Shown piece after piece: positions 23,790 to 34,767 of a DNA stretch of 64,000 nt. The notes beneath the pieces are model-generated. The model was not told the origin of the DNA. It did no database searches and saw only the letters and a program-made list of their open reading frames with translations. The position numbers and the translations under genes are program-made. Each line of letters begins with the position of its first letter. Positions within the stretch are counted from its first letter, which is position 1. The DNA comes from Sweltsa coloradensis (taxonomy: Eukaryota; Arthropoda; Insecta; Plecoptera; Chloroperlidae). The DNA lies in the NCBI GenBank assembly GCA_024449915.1, contig JAMZAV010000030.1, positions 682,001-746,000 on the forward strand. The letters run 5' to 3'.

Positions 23790-24068
23790 CCAACCAGCTG
23801 ACACCGACAGTGTTGGCTCGAGCGCTAAGCGCTTGGCTCTGATTCGGGAGGTCCTGGGTTTGAATACCGTCGAGACCGGCAATCCTGACAAGTTTTTTCC
23901 GAGGTTTTCCTCAATTTTTAACGTGAATGCAAGAGATTGAGTCCTCTAAACAGCCCTCGGATATTCATCACAATTGTCCTATCCGCAACATACCTATTTC
24001 ACCAGAAGAGGGGTATATTGCATTGCACGTTGCACCCCTATAACAGGTTAAAATAAAATAAATTAAAA
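23790..24068 (+). mobile_element. tRNA-derived SINE (family 1), copy 1
   Basis: The best-preserved copy. An A-box-like TGGCTCGAGCGCTAAGCGC precedes a B-box-like GGTTTGAATACC and GTCGAGACCGGCAATCCTGAC. A body with CCGAGGTTTTCCTCA, GAGATTGAGTCCTCT and ACAGCCCTCGG follows, ending in an A-rich AATAAAATAAATT tail. RNA polymerase III transcribed in origin. Confidence 0.85.
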
Positions 24069-24099
24069 AAATTATTTAGAGTCTGCCCACTCAGTTATA

Positions 24100-24330
24100 T
24101 AACTGATTCACACGGTAAAATTTTACACATCTCATCGATACTATGAAGAACGACAATACTCGACAAGCCATTGAACTCAAACCTTTACATGAATTCTATT
24201 GGCTAGATAGTATATACACAATGCACACTCAAAACGAAAAATCATTTCTAAAAATCGTATCCAAGAATCCAAATAAGTTCTCTCAAAGCTATTATGAAGT
24301 TTCTCGGAAGTTTTGTTATCCTAATCGAAG
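24100..24330. other. Short unassigned sequence before the CpG-rich island
   Basis: Contains a 65-codon open frame with no recognisable features. I see nothing else. Confidence 0.3.
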
Positions 24331-24334
24331 TCTA

Positions 24335-24568
24335 GATTGAGCGAACAGACACAAGGACACGCGCGTTCGTCCGTCCCCTGGGATGCATGGCCCCCTAGCA
24401 ACGAGACTAGCGTCGGGTGTACGTCACAGACGAGACGGACGCCGCGACGTCGACGACGCCCGCTACTCGAGAGCGTCCACCGTAGCAACCGGCCATTGGA
24501 ATCTACAAGCATGGACGAACTGAACCAGTCCGCAAGCTGAACCGCTTGCCGAGCTTTGCTCAAAGCCG
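24335..24568 (+). promoter_or_regulatory. CpG-rich island with possible first exon and donor
   Basis: A sharp rise in CpG density against AT-rich flanks. It contains an ATTGG (inverted CCAAT) box, CRE-like GTACGTCAC, several CGACG motifs and CCTAGCAAC/GTAGCAAC half-sites like RFX X-boxes. A short frame from ATG GAC GAA ends after nine codons. A good donor (GCCGG before GTAAGT) lies at 24568/24569. It could be the promoter and untranslated first exon of a rightward gene, possibly the CNGA channel 10 kb downstream. That link is inference. Confidence 0.4.
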
Positions 24569-24594
24569 GGTAAGTTTTATAGTTAATTTGGTTT

Positions 24595-25899
24595 GGGAAC
24601 ACTCCACTGAAAAAGCCAAAATCCACAGTTTTTGCGCTACAAACACAATTTTTGGTGTGGCAATGGAAACACCTTTCAAATTGATCAAATAATTTTTTAT
24701 TTTTTCGGGGGCTTATATTTTGCCCCCTTGATTTTTTTTCATTGTTTTTTAAGCTCTTGTGGTAGAAAACACAAAACTTTTTCCTTTTGGACCGATTGTT
24801 GTAAAATTTTGCATTTTCCTTGTTTTGACATAACCAAAGACAATTGTGCATGGGTTTTGTTTATTTTTTCATTTTTGGCTAATTTTATGCATTTTGAATA
24901 ATGAATTTTATTAATTACACTTCAGATAGAAGTTTTAATATTATATTTTAGCCAAAGTTATGAATATATCAAAACGCATGCACAATTGTGTTTATTTATG
25001 TCCAAGTAATAAAACAAAACCAAAACTAGCTCATACGGACAAGTGGTACAAAGAGGAGATAGTTTTTTAAGTTCTAAAAGTGTGATAAAAATATAATCCG
25101 CCAAAATGGGTTTAAGATTTTTTACATGAAATTACCATAATTTTGTATAATTATAGTCATGGTGGTATATATCTTTAGGTGATTTCACTTGCGTATCCAG
25201 CAATCTATTTTTGTGGTCGCTTAATGCACGCAGTTCAGACGGAATCCGCCAGGATCGCGACGTGTCAGGTGGTGTCACGTGACGAGAAAGTCGATAAAGA
25301 AGTTTTTCCAAACTTCTTTATCGACTCTAATAACTCGAGAGATGGCGGTGTGTATGCACTGTATTGAAGGCCGTGCATTCAGATCCGTAGGCGGAACATT
25401 CGAATTTCCGAATTCGAGCCATCTGATTGGTCCCCAAGGCCGCCATCTTGTAAGTTCCATGTCACGTGACTACCACCTGACACGTCGCGCATTCTGTCGG
25501 CGACCGCCTGCACTGCGTGCATTAAGCGACCACAGAATTCTGGCAGTGAAATCACCTAAAGATATATACCACCATGATTATAGTAATATTGCTCTCCCAG
25601 GTATGTAAGAACTATCTATTCCACAGGTTATAATAAGTAATCAAATAACCCCCCCCCCCATAACCCCCCCTAACCCCCCCCTCTAACTAACAAAATATAT
25701 GTTTAGAAAATGGCAAACAAAAAACCGCATTTCCGTGCGCGCAATAACTTTTAAAAAAACATTTTCAATTAAAAGGAGGCGTGTTAGCCTATTGTTGTAA
25801 GTATAATTAAAAAGTATAATACTTACAGAGTAAATAAAAGTAATAAAAAAATAACAGGTCAAAGGGTAGTTTTGGCAGTATTTTCAGTGGAGTGTTCCC
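24595..25899. mobile_element. 1.3-kb non-autonomous DNA transposon with 19-bp TIRs
   Basis: GGGAACACTCCACTGAAAA (24595-24613) is repeated perfectly in reverse at 25881-25899, followed on both sides by a GCCAAAA segment. No transposase frame is present and no clear target duplication was found. A separate foldback element sits inside it. A family-2 SINE begins immediately after the right end. Confidence 0.8.
25147..25588. mobile_element. Foldback MITE with inverted repeats over 100 bp and a central hairpin
   Basis: Both ends carry ATGGTGGTATATATCTTTAGG and inner arms with GTGGTCGCTTAATGCACGCA and CGACGTGTCAGGTGGT in inverted order. In the middle, AGTCGATAAAGAAGTTT (25289-25305) pairs perfectly with 25310-25326 across a 4-base TTCC loop. 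The overlapping open frames are by-products of this symmetry. Confidence 0.85.
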
Positions 25900-25902
25900 T
25901 TA

Positions 25903-26110
25903 AGGGCGCGTCAACCGTTGGGTCATTATGCCACACTCTAGTCTATGGGATGTATAGAGGACTCCACCGTGCTGGACAGAACCAGTTACGGGGAAATTGG
26001 AGGGAAAGGGGGAAGTTTCTCACATCGCAGGCCAAGGCTCTCCTTTAGTTCCGGTGAGTAAAATACTCGACTCACAAACTGATGGTTGCGAGGTTAAATT
26101 TAATCGCCTT
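25903..26110 (+). mobile_element. SINE-like family 2, copy 1
   Basis: Begins GGGCGCGTCAACCGTTGGGTCA, followed by CAGAACCAGTTACGGG and GAGTAAAATACTC. Related copies lie at 42450-42660 and 44872-45250. Without a recognisable promoter box or 3' tail the SINE label is tentative. Confidence 0.6.
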
Positions 26111-26759
26111 TTAAAATTAGCATAGCAATACTAAAAGCCGGGTATGTAGTCTGAATATTAATATACTTTCCGTCGTGGTGCCAGCAAAGTCTTCACTTCA
26201 AGTCTAGATTATTAGTTTTCATATTCAATTACTAATTCAGAAAAGAGCTCTCTCCAAAAAGAAACATGTCTTCCAGTGAGTGTTCAAAGGAACTCAGTAC
26301 GGACCTCCAGCATCATCAAGTATCTATAATCAAATAGGCCTACGACTTTTTTTTAAGGAGGCCTACTTAAATTTGTTTATATTTAAGTTATTAATTCAAA
26401 CTTAGTTAAGTTTTTAATATATAAACTTAGCATTTAACGATATTCAATGGAACTGGAAGCTGATCAGCAATGACCACACATAACTATGAAGCGAAGTTTC
26501 CCTATAGGCAAATGTATTGATACCATGGCTGTCCGTCCGTCCATCCGACTGTGCGTGCGTGTGTCAAGTCACACGATGAAAACCAGCAAACGGGACCCAC
26601 GATTGACATGCGTTTTATTGGTTGACATTGACCTTCAACAAGGGTCATACGTGTTTTTGGTGACCCTGGGAGTAAGGAGTCAGAGGGCGGGGCTAAAATA
26701 TTTCAACTTTGGAACATAAATTGATTATTTTATACTGAAACATGTTAACGTGTTCGATG

Positions 26760-27458
26760 TAGAGATGTGCAAAAATGGTGATAACGAAATTCGCGATTTT
26801 TTTTTAAGTTGCAATAATCCCTTCAAATTCAGTTTGCACATTAATAATCTGAATTGTGATTGAATGGTACCAATTTCCAATTCACGAATTTTCTCGATAT
26901 TTTAGTTGATATCGTGAACTAGTGGCAAAATTAGCAATTATGTCTTTAAACGCGAATTAGGTCACGAAATTCCCAACATTTTTTTTTTAAGTTATGGTGG
27001 AGGTGCCGGGTCGGTAGTCGAAATTAAATAAATCCTGGCTGGTACATATGGTGGAGGTGCCGGGTCATAATATGCAATTGTGAGATCCTAATAATCGTTT
27101 GTATGCGAGTAAGCTCAAAAGACTTCATATCGAAATATCGACATTTCACAAAAAATCATAATTTCGTAATTTTGGTGGAGGTGCCGGGTAGTCGAAATTA
27201 TTTCTGGTAAAACTGCCAGAAACTTTGAAAACTGAAGGCTGAAATTGAGCTTAAAATTCCAACTAATTCTCTCTCTTGTGCTTGGTTAGTCATAATGGTC
27301 CTGGTATTTGTGATAATGATAATTTAAAACTAGGCGTTTTTTTGTTTTTTAAGTTGTGCATTATTAAATTGTTTTTTGGTAAATAAAGAAAAATCGCGAA
27401 TTTTTATTTTTAGGGCGCGAATTTTCAAACTTTAAAAAAACATTTTTGCACATCTCTA
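26760..27458. mobile_element. DNA transposon with 18-bp TIRs and 6-bp target duplication
   Basis: TAGAGATGTGCAAAAATG at 26760 is perfectly inverted at 27441-27458. TCGATG flanks both ends exactly. Three copies of GGTGGAGGTGCCGGGT lie inside (near 26998, 27048 and 27172). No transposase frame. Confidence 0.82.
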
Positions 27459-27579
27459 TCGATGAGCTACGCTCCCTTGTTTGGTACTCACGTACCCTTA
27501 CGTTTTTACGTTTTTCTATAAGGCCTACTGCGCTTCATGGGACTTGGACCGAATATATTATATATTTTAGCCCCTTTAG

Positions 27580-27700
27580 GAGCTGTCTAGGTCGGGGATC
27601 AAATCCTCGACCTCTCGAGTTGACATACCTGAGCTTCCTCTGTACGAGGAGCGACCATCATATCGAGTGTTTTACCTGATGGCCTAGCTTGAGGTTAATA
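27580..27700 (-). pseudogene. tRNA-like relic
   Basis: Reverse-strand B box (GAGGATTTGATCCCCGAC) preceded by CTCGTACAGAGGAAGCTCAGG, arranged like a tRNA or tRNA-derived SINE head. Not a complete cloverleaf. Confidence 0.35.
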
Positions 27701-27939
27701 AAAGAACTACACAATCGATTGGTTCTGTCGTGGGCGAATTAGTGGTATTAGTCGCACAAACAATATCCATTACGAGTAGACGACGCCCTAGGGGGAACAT
27801 GCATTGCAGAGTTGAGTTAGGCCACGGACGGGACTGGGAACGGAACCCACTGGCACAGTTCACGACGATGATGGGAATGTTGGGGAAGGTGATTTTATTA
27901 ATTTCTGTTTTATTGGTAAAACTGTCTAGAGGAGTTAAA

Positions 27940-28221
27940 CTAGGGAAACGCCAAAGTCCTTGTTAAACGAGTGAGTGAGCCATGTGTTGAGTACCCGATT
28001 ATATTTCTTTTCTTCCCCCTACCTTAGGCCTACCTAGCCTATCATAGGCTAGAGAGGCGCATTATGACCTTACAGTTGACGCGCCCGTCCCCGTATACCA
28101 ACTAAACTTTAAAAAACTATTATTTATACGAATATAATTATCAAACTTAAATGCAAATGTTCCCGGGTACTCACCACATGACTCGCTCACTCGTCTAACT
28201 ACGACTTTGGCGTTTCCCTAG
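27940..28221. mobile_element. Foldback element with arms of about 58 bp
   Basis: CTAGGGAAACGCCAAAGTC, then GAGTGAG(T/C)GAG and GAGTACCCG on the left, are mirrored at 28160-28221. Between them lies an AT-rich spacer with TAGGCCTA near 28026. No target duplication was identified. Confidence 0.75.
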
Positions 28222-29419
28222 TCTAGTTGGCTAAGGCGCCCTTGTAGCCGAAATGTGAAAGAAGTGGGTTCAATCCCCTGGTCGGGAAAGATTTTGTAAT
28301 TTCTTGATTGTATTTCAAAAATAATTAAACATGTTTTGAAATGCATATAACGCTGTGTAGTCCATCATCTGTGGCAATAGGGCCTACTATGGTAAACATA
28401 GCCAGTACGAAATACGTGAAAATATTGCAAGGTTTACTCAATCTACGAGCGGAATTTGGGGGTACCTTGACGTGCAACATTCGACAGACCTTGCATGGGC
28501 ACGGCATTTCACGGCCAGGCGAATAACAAACAAAAAATATCTTTTCAAAATCTAAAACATTGTCGTTAAAATAATTTCTAAACATTGGAAGTCTATTTTT
28601 CAGTTTATTATTTCTTGTAGGTTTAAATCGCAATGAATCTTGCTGATTTTGTTAGCAGTTCTCAATAAACTCGTACCGGATGTCTGTTTAAAATTTCAGC
28701 GCAATCTGTTCAGCGATTCGGCTGATTTTCAACGTACACACACACACGCACGCAGAAAAACAATAAGGGCCGTTTAAGTCGAATGGAAATCACTACGTTC
28801 GCTACGCTCACTCGTTCAACAAAAGCGTTAATTTTAGGACAACAAATAGATTGTATTTTTGGATTGAATATTGCTCAACGTCTCATACTAATGCACTTTG
28901 GCTATTCGAGACGATGAGTGGTGATAGATGAGGATGAAGTATGAATAGAAGAGACGAGGGGAAAACCCGGTACCGGAACGTAGCCTACTCCTTTCGAAAA
29001 GTACCGAGGGGACCAACGGACGGTGTAACCTTGACAGTCATATAGGTTTTTCCACTAACCCGGACTGCCGAGCAGACGTCGAGGAGAACGAAGCCGTTAC
29101 ACTAGCTCTCGAACTCTCCCTCTAACCAGCAATATACGTGAGTTTCAGGGCAGAGAGGTCACCCACTCCACCCCTCACCACGCACGAGTTTGCTTAGCTT
29201 CGGTCTTCGAGTGGGAACCGGTTAAACTAACTCGGCTAAGCCGCTGGCTGACAGTAAATAAAAAATAAATAGAAAAGGAAACTTTATTAGTAGAGGTTAA
29301 TCACTCCGAAAAATGCGATATCTCCCGTTTCGTATAGATATGGGCTTACTCCTCAAGTAACTCTGTTTTTGGTTAACTCCTCTTTGTGGATCCGGGCCCT
29401 GATGTCTAGGTATGTTGGA
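28222..29419. other. No gene recognised; tRNA-like and dispersed-repeat fragments
   Basis: At 28225-28295 a Leu-tRNA-like stretch (TTGGCTAAGGCGCC then GGGTTCAATCCCC) is visible. Near 28905 the fragment CTATTCGAGACGATGAGTGG matches the duplicated segments at 16.0 and 17.3 kb. A CpG-containing patch at 28970-29250 has no readable exon. Confidence 0.4.
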
Positions 29420-29625
29420 GTTTGGACAATTGTGAAGGGATATCCGAGGGCCGTTCAAGAGGACTCAATCCCTTGCATTCGTATTAACGACTGAGGAAAA
29501 CCTCTGAAAAAACCTTCAGTCAGGATTGCCGCTCACGACGGGATTTTAGCGGGACTTCCCGAATCGCGAGTCGCGCGCTTAACGCTCGAGCCAACACTGT
29601 TACCTCTTCCTACCTCAGTCTGGGT
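29420..29625 (-). mobile_element. tRNA-derived SINE (family 1), copy 2
   Basis: Reverse copy with GAGGACTCAATCCCTTGCATTC, the complement of the CCTCAGTCGTTAAT body and the head GGCTCGAGCGTTAAGCGCGC. The B box is damaged. Confidence 0.8.
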
Positions 29626-29629
29626 CTGG

Positions 29630-29736
29630 GTCTCCCTCGTTTTCTCTTATTATTCCCTGCATCCTGTTCAAACTGTATCTTCGGAATCCTGTCCTCCTTC
29701 ATCCTCATTATGTGTCCGAACCACCGCAGCCTCTAA
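29630..29736 (-). mobile_element. LINE reverse-transcriptase tail fragment
   Basis: On the minus strand a short open stretch reads RLRWFGHIMRMKEDRIPK and then KRGRPRPR, homologous to the tail at 20.9-21.3 kb but from a different copy. Only about 35 codons survive. Confidence 0.75.
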
Positions 29737-30377
29737 ATACGAATTCATTTGATTTATTTATGTATTTATTTCTACGCTGCCCCTCACCTCACAGTGCATT
29801 AAAAAATTTAAGAGTTTCAACCTCTCGATTTCATTATTCGGGAAACACTCCGACTGGCAATCGGTAGATCCGGGTTCGATGTATCCTGTTGAGATGGATT
29901 TTGTAATTTTTGGATTGATTCCCATTTTATAGGTTCAAGTTGTTCACTGAACATCAATTCCTAATCAGCTGTCGAATAACGTTATGACGTATGATAGTTT
30001 CTTTACCACTGTTTCAGGGCTTATTACTATATAGTTGCTTTTGATTCTTATATGATAATAAAATTTTGTACTTTTTCATTCATTGTCTACGACTTCAATA
30101 AATCACAATAACAATGCGTGCGACACTGATTCTGTAGCCGTGATTTGATAATCATCATCGGCAATCCTGACTGAAAGTGTAACCAAGGTTTGCTTCAGGC
30201 ATATGCAAGGGAGTAAGCTCTCTTAATTAAACCATTCAGTTTAGAATATATATGCTAAATTCAATGATTAAACAGCTCTTGGAAATTCCATTCACAACTA
30301 CCTCAACTCTAAAATACGCTAAGGGGCCTTTCTATCCTCGGGCAGGTTTCCATGAGAAATTTAAAACAATTTAATTG

Positions 30378-31510
30378 CTAATTAAGCGAGCGAAGCGAGC
30401 GTTTCCATTTGACTCTGCCGGAAAAAATAGTCACTGTTTTTTTTTTTTTTTTTTTTTTTGTTTGTATGGCTCACCATAACGTTCGAACGGAGGCTCGGAT
30501 CGAGTTGAAATTTTGACCATCGCAAGCTTCGTTCCCGATTGAATGCCATTAGTTTTGTGGCAAAATCGTTCAAAAAGTTAAAAAGTTACAGTTAATCGAA
30601 AGTTTTTTTAAAATTAAACAGCAACAAAATCTGAGGTGGCCAAATAATTTAGAATGTCCGTCCGGTCACGAATATGTTAATTTTATTTTGATCCGATAAG
30701 TAGTGTAGATGGAAATTACATTATAACAAAAGTAACGTTACCATGGCAACGAAAAGTCGCACGAGGTTCACACTATGCACTGCCACTTAGAAGTAATCAA
30801 AATACTAATGAGGAAGCAGTGTATTATTTGTTACCAAATAGTTCAAATAGTTTTCCCAAAGAAATGATGTCAAGGTCCTCTAGATGGCGGTGGATTTTAT
30901 CCGCAAAGTAAAGGTTTTCCCAAATAGGCCTACCATGGGCCAAACATGCCAATAATTAAGCGAGCGAAGCGAGCGTTTCCATTTGACTCTGCCGGAAAAA
31001 TTAGTCACTGGTTTTGTTTTTTTTTTTTTTTTTGTTTGTTTGTTTTTTTTTTTTTTTGTATGTCTCGCGATAACGTTCGAACGGAGGCTCGGATCAAGTT
31101 GAAATTTTCACCATCCGCAAGCTTTGTTCTCGATTGAATGCCATTAGTTTTGTGGCAAAATCGTTCAAAAAGTTAAAAAGTTACATTAAAGTTAATCGAA
31201 AGTTTTTTTCAAACTAACCGGCGACAAAATCTGAGATAGCCAAATCATTTAGAATGTCCGTCCGGTCACGAATATGTTAATTTTAGTTTGATCCGATAAG
31301 TAGTGTAGATGGAAATTACATTATAACAAAAGTAACGTTGCCATGGCAACGAAAAGACGCGCGAAGTTTCTAATGCACTGCCACCTAGAAGTAATCAAAA
31401 TACTTTCGAGGAAGCAGTCTATTATTTGTCAACAAAGAGTTTAAATAACTGTTTTCCCAAGGAGTCAATGTCCTCTAGATGGCGGTGGATTTTAAAGTAA
31501 AGATTTACAC
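30378..31510. repeat. 573-bp tandem duplication
   Basis: AAGCGAGCGAAGCGAGCG begins each unit (about 30385 and 30958), followed by TTTGACTCTGCCGG, a poly-T run, AACGTTCGAACGGAGG, GTCCGTCCGGTCACGAATAT and TCTAGATGGCGGTGG in both. Unit 1 has TAGGCCTA at 30925-30932 where unit 2 has TA at 31526. Confidence 0.9.
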
Positions 31511-32059
31511 ACGGGTTTACCCAAATACCTTGGCAATAATAAATAATACTGGAAACGCGAACGTCGTAAATTTTTAAATTTAAAAAAATGTGCAATGTGG
31601 GTCTAGCTATAGCACGTGCTCGCTTATCAACGCGTCCAACTGAGCGTTTCCTAGTAAATTATATTTCAGTTAGGAATTAAAACAAGTGGGGACTGGACGT
31701 ACGGAGGTAATTTATCAGGAGTAAACTACGTGCTACCTGTTGATCATCACGATGGGCCTCGCTGCCTACAGATCGATATGCGCGCGTGTGTGCATGAGAG
31801 AGAGGGAGCGAGTATCATGATACTCTCGGCTAATGGATTAAAACGAGGGATTAGGGACTAACCAGGCTGTCTTTTTGTGTCTTGTGACCAAGATTATACG
31901 CTCGCGTGTCTTAGTTAGTGATGGAGAGCAACTCCTTTGAAGTAGAAGCTGCCTCGTTGAGAACACGACACAAGGCACAAACCTTATTGTACTCACGTTT
32001 CTGCTCATATAGTTGAGACAATGACATTATCAATCTCATTACCGACAGTGGTACCTCAT
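31511..32059. other. No gene recognised
   Basis: AT-rich to mixed sequence with a GT/GA-rich patch at 31780-31815. Nothing further can be supported. Confidence 0.4.
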
Positions 32060-32455
32060 GCGTAGCGTGTGGGCATGTCGGGAGGTCACGGGTTCGAATC
32101 CCACCACTGGTAATCCTTACAGGAAATATTTTCCGGGGCTTTCTTTCTTCAGTCGTTAATTCGAATGTAAGGGATTGAGTCCTCTTAATTGAACAACCCT
32201 TGGGGCTTGGACAACGCGCGACTCTGATTCGGAAGTCTCGGGTTCAAAATTCAAATCCCGTCGAGACCGGCAAACCTGACTGAGGTTTTTCAGAGGTTTT
32301 CCTCAGTCGTTAATTCGAATACAAGAGATTGAGTCCTCTTTAAACAGTCCTCGGACACACAATTGTCATATCCATAACATACCTAGTTGACCCGAAGAGG
32401 AGCACGCATGCCTGGGCACTGGGCAGGCTTCCCAAGAATTTAAAAAAAAATAACT
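32060..32455 (+). mobile_element. Two adjacent family-1 SINE copies
   Basis: The first (32060-32195) has the B box GGGTTCGAATCCC and GGGATTGAGTCCTCT. The second (32196-32455) has GATTCGGAAGTCTCGGG, GTCGAGACCGGCAA and an A-rich end. The head of the first differs from other copies (CCACCACTGGTAATCC), suggesting another subfamily. Confidence 0.8.
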
Positions 32456-32581
32456 GCAGTTAAACACTTGAAGAAAGGCATGCATTGCACCCTGGGAAGG
32501 TTTCAGGCGAGAAAAATTAATGATTTTCACTAATCTCATCACTTTTCAGTCTGCCGTCCGTCTGTGCGTGTGTCACGTCCC

Positions 32582-32606
32582 ACGAAAAAGAAAGAAAGAA
32601 AGAAAA

Positions 32607-32642
<36 letters not shown>

Positions 32643-32646
32643 AAAA
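32582..32646. repeat. (GAAA)n microsatellite
   Basis: Roughly fifteen GAAA units with few interruptions. Confidence 0.9.
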
Positions 32647-32649
32647 AAT

Positions 32650-33840
32650 TTAAGTCCGTTGCCAGATCGGTACCAGCCACCAACAAATAGCATAAGGGAT
32701 TTGCAAACGTTTCGCCTGTCGCAAGTAGCATTCCATAAATTCTCTGGAAAACGCTATTTATGCAATCTAGGCCTACTCAGTGCTCAGTAAGTCCCGGAAG
32801 GGAGGAGTTGTCCCTGGGCCTATTTGATTTACTAAAAACGAATTTATTTATCAATTATCAATTATTTTTCAAAGTAAATAAATGACGATCTTTCACATTG
32901 TGGCCAATATTTATGAGAGAACAACAAAATTCGCCTTTACCGAATACGCGTCGTATTACTAAACGTGTGTCTACAGTTAACTGGAACGTTGCGCAAATTC
33001 TAGAAACTCGGTAAACCCATTCAGTGAACGGATAATTGATTTGTGGAGTGGAAGCATGGCAGTGGCCTGATTTTTAAGAGCTTAATCAAACTAAAAGCGA
33101 TTTTCTGCCCTCATGTGCGTGACAAAACGTGCAGTATTCGAACTAGAAAAACCACCTGGCGATAATATGCTGACGGTTGACAAGTAGACAGCAGGGTAAT
33201 TAGTTCACCTGCCAGCCAGCTACTGTTGCGAGCTTTGCGTGTGCCGATATTGTGCGAGGCCTAACATTGTGAGTGTTTGATCGTTATGAGATAATTTTAC
33301 TGATTTGAATCGAATTAGCGTCGGTTTCACCAAATTAATATAATCTTTGTTTATAAGCTAACTTCCAGCTTTTTTTAAACTGAACATTCAAAGCAGAAAT
33401 ATTCCACAGATAGCTGGATTTAAAGTTGAGATTAAATATACCTAACTGGCAAATAACTAAATATCTGTAGCTTATAATTAGGTGGAATCGGTCCTAGGAT
33501 AGCACTTCTGTTTTAGCAAAGACATCCTGTAAGAACGCGTTACACCTCGTGCTAAAGTGACACAGATAAAATCACATCGGGGACGAACTTTATCATTTCT
33601 TTGGGCCTATTTCCTAACTAAAACCTAAAACAACTTGTAGATCGACAGCGACAACTTTGTAAATAGAATAAGCCATGCTCAGCGCAACAGTATTGACATT
33701 GTTGCGTGCCAGTGAAGTAAAAGTTAGCCCTGGGGTTCTATTTAATAAGTTGTCGAGCTAAAGATCGACAAGTTGCCACGTGAGTTAGTAACTACATAGA
33801 CCCCCCAGGTTGGTTTAGCATTACTACCCCACTGTGTTTA
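32650..33840. other. No gene recognised
   Basis: AT-rich sequence upstream of the CNGA gene. It includes TAGGCCTA near 32768. No exon could be supported. Confidence 0.4.
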
Positions 33841-34075
33841 TTAGGCCTATGATTCGGGAGGTCCCGGGTTCAAATCCTGTCGAGACCGGCAATCATGACT
33901 GAAGGTTTTTTCCGAGGTTTTCTTCAGTCGTTAATGCGAATGCAAGGGATTGAGTCCTCTTAAACAGCCCTCGGGCATCCCTTCACAATATCCAAGAAGA
34001 AACAAACGAATTGCACCCTGAGACGAAGAGGGGAATGAATTGCACCCTGGGCAGGCTTCCTACAAAAAGTTAATT
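33841..34075 (+). mobile_element. tRNA-derived SINE (family 1), copy 5
   Basis: GATTCGGGAGGTCCCGGGTT, GTCGAGACCGGCAATC, CCGAGGTTTTCTTCAGTCG and GGGATTGAGTCCTCTT followed by a T/A-rich end. Preceded directly by TAGGCCTA. Confidence 0.82.
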
Positions 34076-34707
34076 TTATTTTAAACCAAACACGACATTT
34101 GTTTTAGTTTTGACATTTCCCTTCAACAAGAATGATATTGATTTAGAATGATTTTGTTGACATTTGGAGTAAAAAACGTGGGGCTAGCAATTTATAAAGA
34201 GGTAATCTTTCGTACCCGGCACCTCCACCAAGTGTTTCATAACGCGATCAGTTTATAGTGTGAGTTTTTCTTCGGCAATCTGTATTTTTTCCTGTTATGG
34301 GTATACTTTCGTATCCACTTGTAAACATTGTCATACAAGAGGTGGTGATATTGAGGAGCGAGGGGCATTGGGATCAGACGACAACAATCATCCAGTGTAG
34401 ATCTTGGAACCTCGAAATTATAAGAGCATTAGCTTTCATCTAACTAGATTAATTTTCATGGCAGCACAAGAGTTGTGACCTAGATTTATAAATTGAAAAA
34501 TTGAATTATCGGAATAATACGGTAAGAGAAGTTTTGCCTGGTGCATATCAATGGACGCTACAATATAGGGCAGTGCGCTCTTGCGCTCATTGTCAAGGGG
34601 AGTGAAAACACATGCGCACATTTCTAATAAATGTGCTTACCCTGGTTTTAAAGGCATGTACAACTCGCTGAGGGCTGCTGCTGCTACTGTGGCATTAGAG
34701 GACCAGG

Positions 34708-34767
34708 ATGATCGCAGCCAAAGACGGGACTCCAGGCCTGCCGTCGCCTTCGGGGGCCTCCACAGAG
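34708..34767 (+). CDS. CNGA: CNGA exon 1 (proposed start)
   Basis: ATG at 34708 follows an in-frame TAG ten to twelve bases upstream. The 20 codons read [20 protein letters not shown] and end in phase 0 before GTGAGC. Phase matches exon 2. There is no conserved motif to prove it; an alternative start exists at 35777. Confidence 0.55.

Noticed and set aside
24321..24851. 176-codon reverse frame
   Set aside because: Runs from inside a transposon across the CpG-rich island; no conserved features and no splice support.
25179..25608. Overlapping frames on both strands with similar peptides
   Set aside because: They mirror each other because the DNA is a foldback.
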